Assembly: GCF_000826685.1 (NCBI RefSeq)
Contig: NZ_JROO01000045.1
Span: 1-64,000, forward strand
Source: Streptomonospora alba
Lineage (GTDB): Bacteria > Actinomycetota > Actinomycetes > Streptosporangiales > Streptosporangiaceae
Length of the DNA: 64,000 bases
Direction: 5' to 3'
The position numbers and the translations under genes are program-made. Shown in pieces: positions 56,919 through 64,000 of this stretch. Under the pieces are notes generated by a model that did no database searches, had not been told where the DNA came from, and saw only the letters and a list, made by a program, of their open reading frames with translations. Numbering within the stretch: the stretch's first letter is position 1; each line of letters begins with the position of its first letter.

Positions 56919-59339
56919 TCAGGAGCCCTCGCCCGCGGTGCCGCCGGTCTGGGGCCCGCCCAGGCGCTGCAGCTCGAAGCGGTGGAACGCGACCATCGGC
57001 GTGTCGTCTTCGCTGCCGGTCCGCTTGAGCCTGAGCCCCGTCCTGCGCGGCTGCTCTTCGGTCGCGTCGTCGGGCAGCAGGTCGGGGTCGAGGGCCTCCA
57101 GCACGTGCTCGCCGTTGACCCACAGGTTGAGGTCCATGGTCCCGGCGTCCTTGTCGGGCTCGCAGGTCAGCGTCACCGTGTTGAGGACGGGGTCCTTGTC
57201 GCCGCCGCTCTCCAAGGGGGAGGCCCCCTCCGGCTGCGGGGCGAACCCGTCGACGCTGTCGGCGGTGGCAAGGGCCGCCTCACCGGCGGGGCCGCCGTCG
57301 CGCCGCAGCTCCGCGCCGCCGCCGTCGAAACGCACCAGCGCCTCATAGGAGGTGCTCTCGTCGGCGTCGTCGGCCTGCTGGAGGTGGCACCAGACGCCGA
57401 ACTCGCTGTACGCAGGGCCGGCGAGTACCTCGACGTCGGCCTCGACGCGGGCGGCCTCGGGGTACTCGCCCTCGTATGGAGGGGTGTCGCCGATGCTGCC
57501 GTCGAAGCTGTTGGACTCCGCGACGCGCAGGATCTGCCCGTGGTCCGGGTGGTAGGCCCGCTCCAGGTATTCGTCCTCGGGGTCGTATTCGTCGACGTCC
57601 CAGCCGCCGTCGGCGAAGTCGTCCTGGTAGACGAGCGTCCCCTCGGGCGGCCCGCCGCCGAGCAGCATCACGGAGCCGATCACACCCCCGACCACCAGCA
57701 GCAGAACCGCGGCTCCGGCGCCCAGCAGCAGGCCGGTCCGTCGGCGCTTGCCGGGCGCGGGGCCTCCGGGCGAGGCACCGCCCGGCCCATCGTGCGCACC
57801 GGGGCCGCCGTAGCCCGCAGCCGGCTGCCCGAACGGCGGCGACGACGTCGGTCCCGGACCGTAGGGCGGCTGCTGCGGGCCTGACCCCGGGCCGTAGGGC
57901 GGCGGCTGGTGGCCGGGTTGAGGGCCCGGTCCATACGGTGCCTGCGGTCCTGAAGGCCCGTACGGCGCATACGGGCCCGGCCGCCCGTACTGCTGCTGCG
58001 GGCCGGACGGGTGCCCGTAGGGCTGCTGGGGAGCGGGCGGGGGGAAGCCGCCCGGCGGCGCGTAGCCCGCGTCTGCGCCCGGCTGGGCACCGTGGGGATG
58101 CTGCTGCCCCTGCGGAGCGGACGGACCGGACGGGCCGGAGGGCCCGGGAGCGCTCGGGGCGGCGCCGTGCCCATAGGGCGCCTGCGGAGCCGATGGAGGG
58201 CGTTCCGCTTCAGGCCGCGTGGCCTGCGTGTAGGGCCGGGTGCCCGGTACCCCTCCGCCGGTATCGGCCGGCGGTGCCTGCGGGGACTGCCCCGTCGGGA
58301 TCTCGTCGGTGCCGGGAACGGCTGCGCCGTCGCCGCCTTCGGTCCCGGCGCCGGGCTCCGCGCCGTCGGCCGCCTCGGCCGCCGCTGCTCCGGCCAGGGC
58401 TCCGCCGACCGCACCCGCCGCGGCGGCGCCCGCGGCGTCGGCGCCCTTGGCGGTCGAGGGCGGTGTCCAGGACTCGACCACCGTGCTGTCCACGACCGCC
58501 TCGGCCGGGTCCTCCTGGCCGACCAGCATGGTCATCAGCTGCTGCGCGGTGGGCCGGTTGCGCGGGTCCTTCTCCAGCGCGCTGCGGATCATGTCGGTCA
58601 GCTGCGGATCCAGCCCCTCCAGATCGGCCTCTCCGGAACTGATCAGGTGCAGCACCGCCGGAACCGTCTGCGCGTCGAACGGCGCCTTGCCGGTGCCGGC
58701 GTAGGCGACCAGGCACCCCCAGGAGAAGATGTCGGAGGCCGGGGTGATCTCGCCGCCGGCGATCAGCTCGGGCGCCAGGTAGGAGGGCGTGCCCATCAGC
58801 TGACTGGAGCGGGTGACCGCGCTCTCGTCGTCCATGGCCCGGGCGATGCCGAAGTCGATCACCTTGGGGCCCACCGCCGACAGCAGAACGTTGCCCGGTT
58901 TGAGGTCGCGGTGGATGACGCCCGCACGGTGGATGGCGGTCAGCGCCGCCGCCACCCCCAGGGCGAGGCTCTCCAGCGTGCCGCCGTGCATCGGTCCGTC
59001 GGCGGCGATGGCCTGGGCCAGATTGGGTCCCGGGACGTACTCGGAGACGATGAGCAGCGGATCGCCGTCGAGGCGGGCGTCGAGCACGCCGGCGGTGGAG
59101 AACCGCGCGACCTTGCGGGCGGACTCGACTTCGCGCGCGAAGCGGCGGCGGAAATTGGGGTCGTCGGTGAGGTCGGGGTGGATCAGCTTGACGGCGACCT
59201 GCCGGTCGGCGGCGTCGCGGGCCAGGTAGACGGTGCCCATGCCGCCGCGCCCCAGTCTGCCCTCGATGCTGTAGTCGCCGAGCTCATGAGGGTCGCCGGT
59301 GCGCAGGGGTTTGGCGCGCTCGTGCCCGTTGTCCGTCAC
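56919..59339 (-). CDS. transmembrane Ser/Thr protein kinase
   Basis: 806 residues from GTG 59339; upstream in-frame codons are rejected because the family starts shortly before LGDYSIEGRLGRGGMGTVYL. Kinase domain about 22-285: P-loop GRGGMG, Lys in VAVKLIHP, catalytic HRDLKPGNVLL (about 140), DFG in KVIDFGIARAM, APE as LAPELIAGG. A long Pro/Gly/Gln-rich linker (about 380-530), one membrane span (GLLLGAGAAVLLLVVGGVIG) and a ~240-residue extracellular part follow. That part has no PASTA repeats and contains WDVDEYDPEDEYLERAYHP, probably a beta-sandwich sensor; its ligand is unknown. Confidence 0.93.
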   Translation of the reverse strand: MTDNGHERAKPLRTGDPHELGDYSIEGRLGRGGMGTVYLARDAADRQVAVKLIHPDLTDDPNFRRRFAREVESARKVARFSTAGVLDARLDGDPLLIVSEYVPGPNLAQAIAADGPMHGGTLESLALGVAAALTAIHRAGVIHRDLKPGNVLLSAVGPKVIDFGIARAMDDESAVTRSSQLMGTPSYLAPELIAGGEITPASDIFSWGCLVAYAGTGKAPFDAQTVPAVLHLISSGEADLEGLDPQLTDMIRSALEKDPRNRPTAQQLMTMLVGQEDPAEAVVDSTVVESWTPPSTAKGADAAGAAAAGAVGGALAGAAAAEAADGAEPGAGTEGGDGAAVPGTDEIPTGQSPQAPPADTGGGVPGTRPYTQATRPEAERPPSAPQAPYGHGAAPSAPGPSGPSGPSAPQGQQHPHGAQPGADAGYAPPGGFPPPAPQQPYGHPSGPQQQYGRPGPYAPYGPSGPQAPYGPGPQPGHQPPPYGPGSGPQQPPYGPGPTSSPPFGQPAAGYGGPGAHDGPGGASPGGPAPGKRRRTGLLLGAGAAVLLLVVGGVIGSVMLLGGGPPEGTLVYQDDFADGGWDVDEYDPEDEYLERAYHPDHGQILRVAESNSFDGSIGDTPPYEGEYPEAARVEADVEVLAGPAYSEFGVWCHLQQADDADESTSYEALVRFDGGGAELRRDGGPAGEAALATADSVDGFAPQPEGASPLESGGDKDPVLNTVTLTCEPDKDAGTMDLNLWVNGEHVLEALDPDLLPDDATEEQPRRTGLRLKRTGSEDDTPMVAFHRFELQRLGGPQTGGTAGEGS

Positions 59340-59503
59340 AGTGCTGAGTTCCTTAGACCAGGGGGAATGGGCGTCATAGCGTACAGACGCCTCGGAGAGG
59401 GGTGTCGGGGCCGGTTGGCCGGTCTTCGTCGAGGTTGGGGCGGGTGTTCCCGATTTTAGACAGGCGGTGGCTCGTCCGGGTTCCGCGTGCGTCGGTGATC
59501 CGC

Positions 59504-59525
59504 TACGATTAGTACATACGTTCGA
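59504..59525 (+). promoter_or_regulatory. promoter with LexA-like half palindrome before the DUF6504-like gene
   Basis: A -10 tacgat (59504-59509) stands 17 bases after ttccgc (59481-59486). Right behind it lies tagtacatacgttcga, whose right half GTTCGA is the actinobacterial SOS-box half site, while the left half is degenerate. A weak candidate LexA site. Confidence 0.35.
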
Positions 59526-59595
59526 ATTCACCGCCTGTCCTTCCCCGCAGGCCGGAGCCTCCCGCGGGAGGCCGCAGCTGAGGGGAGTGTCGCCA

Positions 59596-59865
59596 GTGGG
59601 TCACGTCTACGGTGTTCCGGTCGCTGTCACCGAGCACGAGGGGCGGCCGGTGCGCTTCGTATGGGAGAGGCGGGTCTACAACGTCCGCCACATCGTCGAC
59701 CACTGGATCACCCTGCGCTCCGACTGGTCTCCCGAGGTCCAGGAGCATCTGCCCCAGCGCGCCCATTGGCGGGTCGAGGCGGGATCGACCGTCGCGTCGG
59801 GGGTTTACGAACTCCGGCACGACTCCACCTCGGGCGAGTGGCTGCTGGCCCGCGTCTGGGACTGA
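59596..59865 (+). CDS. DUF6504-like small protein
   Basis: 89 residues. GTG 59596 is eight bases after GAGGGGAG and gives GHVYGVPVAVTEHEGRPVRF; the GTG at 59587 overlaps the ribosome site and the frame further upstream lies over the promoter. Core pattern RFVWERRVYNVRHIVDHWIT and VYELRHDSTSGEWLLARVWD is like DUF6504 proteins, which in actinobacteria often stand beside translesion-polymerase genes. No polymerase gene is in the window. Divergent from the kinase gene. Confidence 0.65.
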   Translation: MGHVYGVPVAVTEHEGRPVRFVWERRVYNVRHIVDHWITLRSDWSPEVQEHLPQRAHWRVEAGSTVASGVYELRHDSTSGEWLLARVWD

Positions 59866-59896
59866 CGTCGGTGCGGCACCTGGCCGCATCCGGCCG

Positions 59897-61309
59897 TCAG
59901 GTTCCGCGCCGCCGCTGCACGGCCGCGATGAGCCGCTTCTCCGCGTCGCCGCCCGGAGCCACCCGCGGAAGCCGCCACAGGAACACCGCGCCCACGAGCC
60001 ACCATGCGCCCACGATGATCCACTCGGAGGGCCAGATGAGAGCGGCGGGCATACCCGGCAGGTACAGCACGCCCAGCCCGAGCGACAGTACGAGCGCAAG
60101 CGCGCCGACAGCGGTACCGGCCGGGACGCGGAAGGGCCGCGTCATGCCCGGCTCGCGCTTGCGCAGCACCAGGAAGCACAGCACCACCGTCACATAGGCG
60201 ACGACGATGTTGACGCCGCCGGCATCGACCAGCCACACCAGCATCGGGCGGCCGAACAGGGGCGCCACCACCGAGAGCGCCCCGATGAACAGCACCGCGT
60301 TGGCCGGCGTGTGGAAACGGGGGTGCAGGCGTCCGAACCAGGCCGGGACCATCCGCGAGACGGCCATGGCGTAGAGCAGTCTGCTGCCGCCGATGAGGAA
60401 TGCGTTCCAGCTGGTCATGATTCCCGCGATGCCGCCGATTACCAGCAGGTCGCCCACGGCTTGGCTGTCCCACAGCGCCGCCATGGCATCGGCCGAGGCC
60501 AGTTCGGACTCCAGTAGCCGCTCGGCGGGAAGCCCCGAGCCCACCGTCAGCATGATCATCGTGTACCAGGCGGTCGCGCAGGCGACCGAGACCACCAGCA
60601 GCACACCCGCTTGCCGGATGGGCAGCTTGACCTCGTCGGCCGACTGCGGGATCACGTCGAAGCCGACGAACAGGAACGGCACGGCGACCAGGACCGTGAC
60701 GACGCCTGGAAGCCCGCCGGTGAACAGCGGTTCCATGTTCTGCGCGGAACCGCCGGTGAAGGCGCCGGTGACCAGGACCGCCCCCGCGGCCAGCAGGAAG
60801 GCGACGGCGATGGTCTGGAAGACCGCGGCGGGCCTGATGCCGACGTAGTTGACCGCGGTGACCGCCAGGGCGCCGACCACACCCACCGCCACCCAAGTGG
60901 CGTGAACGTCGTAGTCGGCGACGGTCCACAGGTAGCCCGCCTGCATGCCGGGCGCCAGGTAGGCGACGGTGTGGGGCAGCGCCACCGCCTCGAAGGCCAC
61001 GACCGACACATAGCCCAGCACCATCGCCCACGAGGCCACGAAGGCGCCGCGCCCGCCCAGGGCCCGCAGGGCGTAGTGGTGCTCGCCGCCGGCGTGGGGC
61101 AGGGCCGAGGTCAGTTCGGCGTAGGTCAGCCCGACCAGGGCGACGATGGTCCCGCCGATGACGAAGGCCAGCGCCGCGCCCAGAGTGCCGGCGCTGTCGA
61201 TGAACTCGCCGGTGAGCACGATCCAGCCGAACCCGATCATGGCGCCGAACGCCAGTGCGAGGAGGTCGCCGCGTCCCAGGACCCGTAGGAAGCCGCTGTT
61301 GCCCGCCAC
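59897..61309 (-). CDS. APC-superfamily amino-acid permease
   Basis: 470 residues, about twelve membrane segments. Start GTG 61309. Family features: GRGDLLALAFGAMIGFGWIV (first helix with the broken GxG substrate site), VALVGLTYAELTSALPHAGG, and FLFVGFDVIPQSADEVKLPI. Proton- or cation-coupled uptake of amino acids or amines. Follows the amidase gene on the same strand after 64 bases, so it may import an amide or amine that the amidase then handles. Confidence 0.93.
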   Translation of the reverse strand: MAGNSGFLRVLGRGDLLALAFGAMIGFGWIVLTGEFIDSAGTLGAALAFVIGGTIVALVGLTYAELTSALPHAGGEHHYALRALGGRGAFVASWAMVLGYVSVVAFEAVALPHTVAYLAPGMQAGYLWTVADYDVHATWVAVGVVGALAVTAVNYVGIRPAAVFQTIAVAFLLAAGAVLVTGAFTGGSAQNMEPLFTGGLPGVVTVLVAVPFLFVGFDVIPQSADEVKLPIRQAGVLLVVSVACATAWYTMIMLTVGSGLPAERLLESELASADAMAALWDSQAVGDLLVIGGIAGIMTSWNAFLIGGSRLLYAMAVSRMVPAWFGRLHPRFHTPANAVLFIGALSVVAPLFGRPMLVWLVDAGGVNIVVAYVTVVLCFLVLRKREPGMTRPFRVPAGTAVGALALVLSLGLGVLYLPGMPAALIWPSEWIIVGAWWLVGAVFLWRLPRVAPGGDAEKRLIAAVQRRRGT

Positions 61310-61373
61310 GGTGGTCGCACCTGCGCTTTCTGTATCGGGGTGAGAGGTAGGGGCGTCGGGAAGCGCCGCGCGG

Positions 61374-62798
61374 TCACAGCTGCGGGCGGCGCCGTCCGTG
61401 TCCTGTCGCCTCTTCGAACGCGCGGCCGATCTCCAGCACCCGCCGGTCGGCCCGGTGCGGCCCGGCGATCTGCAGGCCCACCGGCAGCCCCTCCGGGGTG
61501 AACCCGCCGGGCACGGACAGCGCCGGGCAGCCGGCCGCGGTGATGTGGTAGCAGGAGCGCATCCAGTCCAGGTAGGTCTGCTGCACCGCCCCGTCGATGC
61601 CGGAGGGGTACTCCAGGTCGGCGTCGAACGGCACCACCTGGCTGACCGGCAGCAGCAGCGCGTCGTAGCGCTCGAAGAACTCCCGGACCCGGTGGTAGAT
61701 GCGGGTGCGCTCCAGTTCGGCGCGGGCCACGTCGGAGCCGGCGAGCTTGCGTCCCTCCTCGATGTTCCAGACCAGGCTGGGCTTGAGCCGGTCGCGCGCG
61801 CGGTCCAGCAGAGGGCCCAGCGTGGCCTCGAACTGCCAGGCGCGCAGAGTGCGGAAGACGTCGTCGGCGCCGGACAGGTCGGGGGCGTCCACGGCGACCT
61901 CGCAGCCCAGTTCGGCGAAGACGTCCAGGGCCGGCGCCAGCGCGTCGGTCACGGCCCGTTCGCAGGGCGCCGAGCCGCCCAGGTCCGGCGACCACGCCAG
62001 GCGCAGCCCGCGCACGCCGGCCTCCAGCGGCGGGGCGAACGCCGAGCCGGGGTCGTCCAGAGCGAGCGGGCTGCGCGGGTCGGGTCCGGCAAGCACCGAC
62101 AGCAGCAGCGCGGCGTCGTCGACGCCGCGGGCCATGGGCCCCTGCACCGACAGCGCCGACCAGCCCAGCGGTGCGGGATACTGCGGCACCCGCCCCGGCG
62201 AGGGCCGCAGCCCCACCGCGTTGTTGAAGGAGGCGGGGTTGCGCAGGGAGCCGCCCATGTCCGAGCCCTCGGCCAGCGGGTGCAGGCCCGCCGCCAGCGC
62301 GGCCGCCGCGCCGCCGCTGCTGCCGCCCGCCGAGCGCGTGGTGTCGTAGGGGTTGCGCGTGAGCCCGAAGACCGGGTTGAAGGTGTGGGAGCCGGCGGCG
62401 AACTCGGGGGTGTTGGTCTTGCCGATGGTGATCGCCCCGGCCGCACGCATCCGCGCCACCACGAGTTCGTCGCGGTCGGGCACGTTGTGGGCGAACACGG
62501 GCGAGCCGAAGGTGGTGCGCACCCCCGCCGTTTCGTGGGTGTCCTTGTGCGCGACCGGCAGGCCGTGCAGCGGCGGAACGTCTGCGCCGGAGGCCGCGAG
62601 TTCGTCGGCGGCGTGCGCCTCGTCCAGAGCCTGTTCGCCGCACAGTGTGACCACCGCGTTGATCCGCGGGTTCACCGACCCGATCCGCTCCAGGTGGGCG
62701 CCCACCACCTCGCGGGCGGAGACTTCCCGGGTGCGCAGCATCCGCGCGAGTTCGCGGGCCGGACGGTAGGTCAGGTCGGCGGTGTCGTCGTGGCTCAT
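61374..62798 (-). CDS. amidase (amidase-signature family)
   Basis: 474 residues from ATG 62798; the much longer open frame upstream is Pro/Arg-rich and crosses the riboswitch region. The Ser-cisSer-Lys triad is visible: Lys85 in [10 protein letters not shown], cis-Ser160 in [16 protein letters not shown], nucleophile Ser184 in [13 protein letters not shown]. Related to GatA but no gatB/gatC are nearby, so it is a metabolic amidase. Cytosolic. Probably in one operon with the APC permease. Confidence 0.93.
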   Translation of the reverse strand: MSHDDTADLTYRPARELARMLRTREVSAREVVGAHLERIGSVNPRINAVVTLCGEQALDEAHAADELAASGADVPPLHGLPVAHKDTHETAGVRTTFGSPVFAHNVPDRDELVVARMRAAGAITIGKTNTPEFAAGSHTFNPVFGLTRNPYDTTRSAGGSSGGAAAALAAGLHPLAEGSDMGGSLRNPASFNNAVGLRPSPGRVPQYPAPLGWSALSVQGPMARGVDDAALLLSVLAGPDPRSPLALDDPGSAFAPPLEAGVRGLRLAWSPDLGGSAPCERAVTDALAPALDVFAELGCEVAVDAPDLSGADDVFRTLRAWQFEATLGPLLDRARDRLKPSLVWNIEEGRKLAGSDVARAELERTRIYHRVREFFERYDALLLPVSQVVPFDADLEYPSGIDGAVQQTYLDWMRSCYHITAAGCPALSVPGGFTPEGLPVGLQIAGPHRADRRVLEIGRAFEEATGHGRRRPQL

Positions 62799-63027
62799 CT
62801 GCGGCACAGCCCTCCGGGTCGTGGGAGCCGTCCGCCGGCCCGGGGGCCGGTCGGCGGCCTGGTGGCCGAGTACGGTCATCCCACACCGGTGCGGCGGCCG
62901 GTGCAAGGGTGATCGTCGCCGGAACGCCGCCGCGGCGGTGGGCGGATCTCGCCGAGGCCGCGGGGTGCGGTGCGCATGGGCCGACGCGGTGGGGGCGCTC
63001 CGGGTGCGGTATGAGACTCTTGTGGGC
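62799..63027. other. divergent promoter region, amidase and chelatase operons
   Basis: No gene. It must hold the amidase promoter on one strand and the promoter of the riboswitch transcript on the other. No boxes are assigned. Confidence 0.45.
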
Positions 63028-63221
63028 GGTGCCGGCGCTGGGCGACACCCGGCCGCAGCCGTGCGGTCACGCCCCAGCACGCAGGAACCCGGTGCGAATC
63101 CGGGACGGTCCCGCCACTGTGGCCAGGGAGCGGCCCGCAACGAGCGCCACTGCCGGATGTCCTCCGGTGGGAAGGCGGCGGGCGAGCGGTGATCTGGAAG
63201 TCAGGAGACTGCGCGGCACCG
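63028..63221 (+). ncRNA. cobalamin (B12) riboswitch upstream of the chelatase gene
   Basis: Conserved core ggaacccggtgcgaatccg, then acggtcccgccactgt and ggaagtcaggagac. The outer helix can be drawn from cggtgccggcgc at 63028 to gcgcggcaccg at 63211-63221, which sets the limits. It regulates the ChlI/ChlD-type gene 48 bases downstream. Confidence 0.92.
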
Positions 63222-63268
63222 GGCAAAACCCCCTATGGGCGTGGATTCCCGAGGAAGGACTGACCTGC

Positions 63269-64000
63269 GTGAGCGCTCCAGCTCGCTATCCCTTCAGCGC
63301 GGTCGTCGGTATGGACGACCTGAAACTCGCGCTGCTGATCAACGCCGTCTCCCCGGACGTCGGCGGCGTCCTGGTGCGCGGTGAAAAGGGCACCGCCAAG
63401 TCGACCGTGGTGCGCGCGCTCGCGTCGCTCCTGCCCGACCTCGACGTCGTCCAGGACTGCCGGTTCGCCTGCGACCCCGCCGCCCCCGACCCCCAGTGCC
63501 CCGACGGGCCCCACAGCGACTCCGCGGTGCCCTCCGAGCGGTCGGCGCGGCTGGTGGAGCTGCCGGTGGGCGCCAGCGAGGACCGGCTGGTGGGCTCGCT
63601 GGACATCGAACGGGCCCTGACCGAGGGCGTCAAGGCCTTCGAGCCCGGCCTGCTCGCCGAGGCCCACCGCGGCGTCCTGTACGTCGACGAGGTCAACCTG
63701 CTGCACGACCACCTCGTCGACCTGCTGCTGGACGCCGCCGCCATGGGCACGTCCCACGTCGAGCGCGAGGGCGTCTCGGTGCGCCACGCCGCGCGGTTCC
63801 TGCTCGTGGGGACGATGAACCCCGAGGAGGGCGAGCTGCGTCCGCAGCTGCTGGACCGGTTCGGCCTGACCGTGGAGGTGGCCGCCACCCGCGACCCGCA
63901 GCTGCGCGCCGACGTGGTGCGGCGCCGGCTCGCATTCGAGGCCGACCCTGAGGGCTTCGCCGCGGGCTACGCCGACGACGAGGCCGAGCTGGCCGGCCGC
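63269..64000 (+). CDS. magnesium/cobalto-chelatase AAA+ subunit (ChlI/ChlD type), 3' cut by window edge
   Basis: At least 244 residues from GTG 63269, behind GAGGAAGGA. It starts [20 protein letters not shown] and has Walker [20 protein letters not shown], a [18 protein letters not shown] block, Walker [21 protein letters not shown] and the sensor [17 protein letters not shown]. These are the marks of BchI/ChlI AAA+ subunits; in actinobacteria they are usually fused to the ChlD/VWA part and pair with CobN to insert cobalt. The B12 riboswitch upstream fits that role. The C-terminus lies outside the window. Confidence 0.93.
   Translation, partial: MSAPARYPFSAVVGMDDLKLALLINAVSPDVGGVLVRGEKGTAKSTVVRALASLLPDLDVVQDCRFACDPAAPDPQCPDGPHSDSAVPSERSARLVELPVGASEDRLVGSLDIERALTEGVKAFEPGLLAEAHRGVLYVDEVNLLHDHLVDLLLDAAAMGTSHVEREGVSVRHAARFLLVGTMNPEEGELRPQLLDRFGLTVEVAATRDPQLRADVVRRRLAFEADPEGFAAGYADDEAELAGR

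Overview
The window is high-GC actinobacterial DNA. GTG starts are common, genes run head to tail with 1-8 base overlaps, and AfsR/SARP, NarL-type and TetR regulators are all present. The gene families fit Streptosporangiales such as Nocardiopsis or Streptomonospora, but no rRNA or other genus marker is present, so that placement is an inference.

Bases 1-34,125 are accessory DNA. A LamG surface protein (1103-4585) and a 2,229-residue exported RHS/YD-repeat protein (4662-11351) form one unit. The RHS gene ends in a variable tail followed by an AT-richer candidate immunity gene (11389-11916). Next come a frameshifted IS110 piece, a patatin 5' fragment and an intact PhzF-like gene. A tRNA-Arg(UCU) gene at 34053-34125 (minus strand) is the anchor of an integrated island: 45 bases of its 3' half are repeated exactly at 14758-14802, and both copies have the same triple TGGTCCCA-type repeat at the same 55-base distance. 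The island (about 19.3 kb) carries two small secreted proteins, a VanZ-like protein, an IS21-type element, a second exported RHS protein with two paralogous 107-residue membrane proteins beside it, an FG-GAP protein, the orphan tip of a NucA/NucB-type nuclease coupled to a decayed partner gene, a large AfsR/SARP regulator, several transposase relics and the C-terminal piece of a tyrosine integrase. The region reads as a polymorphic-toxin hot spot with three different toxin tips, each next to its own small partner gene.

From about 34.7 kb on the DNA is chromosome-like. cobD-cobQ overlap and are followed by a small protein with two ribbon-helix-helix-like halves. An ABC-2 transporter is divergent from a NarL-type histidine kinase/response regulator pair. 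A TetR gene with two operators in its own leaderless promoter heads an operon with a second ABC exporter. Then come a deazaflavin-type oxidoreductase, a PaaI-like thioesterase plus PaaK, and a small multidrug-export family protein. A cobalamin riboswitch precedes cobN. NfeD plus an SPFH protein, a quinone oxidoreductase, a Ser/Thr kinase, a DUF6504-like protein, and an amidase with an amino-acid permease follow. A second cobalamin riboswitch precedes a ChlI/ChlD-type chelatase gene that runs off the right edge.

Cobalamin genes occur at three places (34.7-37.4, 49.8-53.8 and 63.0-64.0 kb). The two chelatase loci have riboswitches, while cobD-cobQ has none that I can see.
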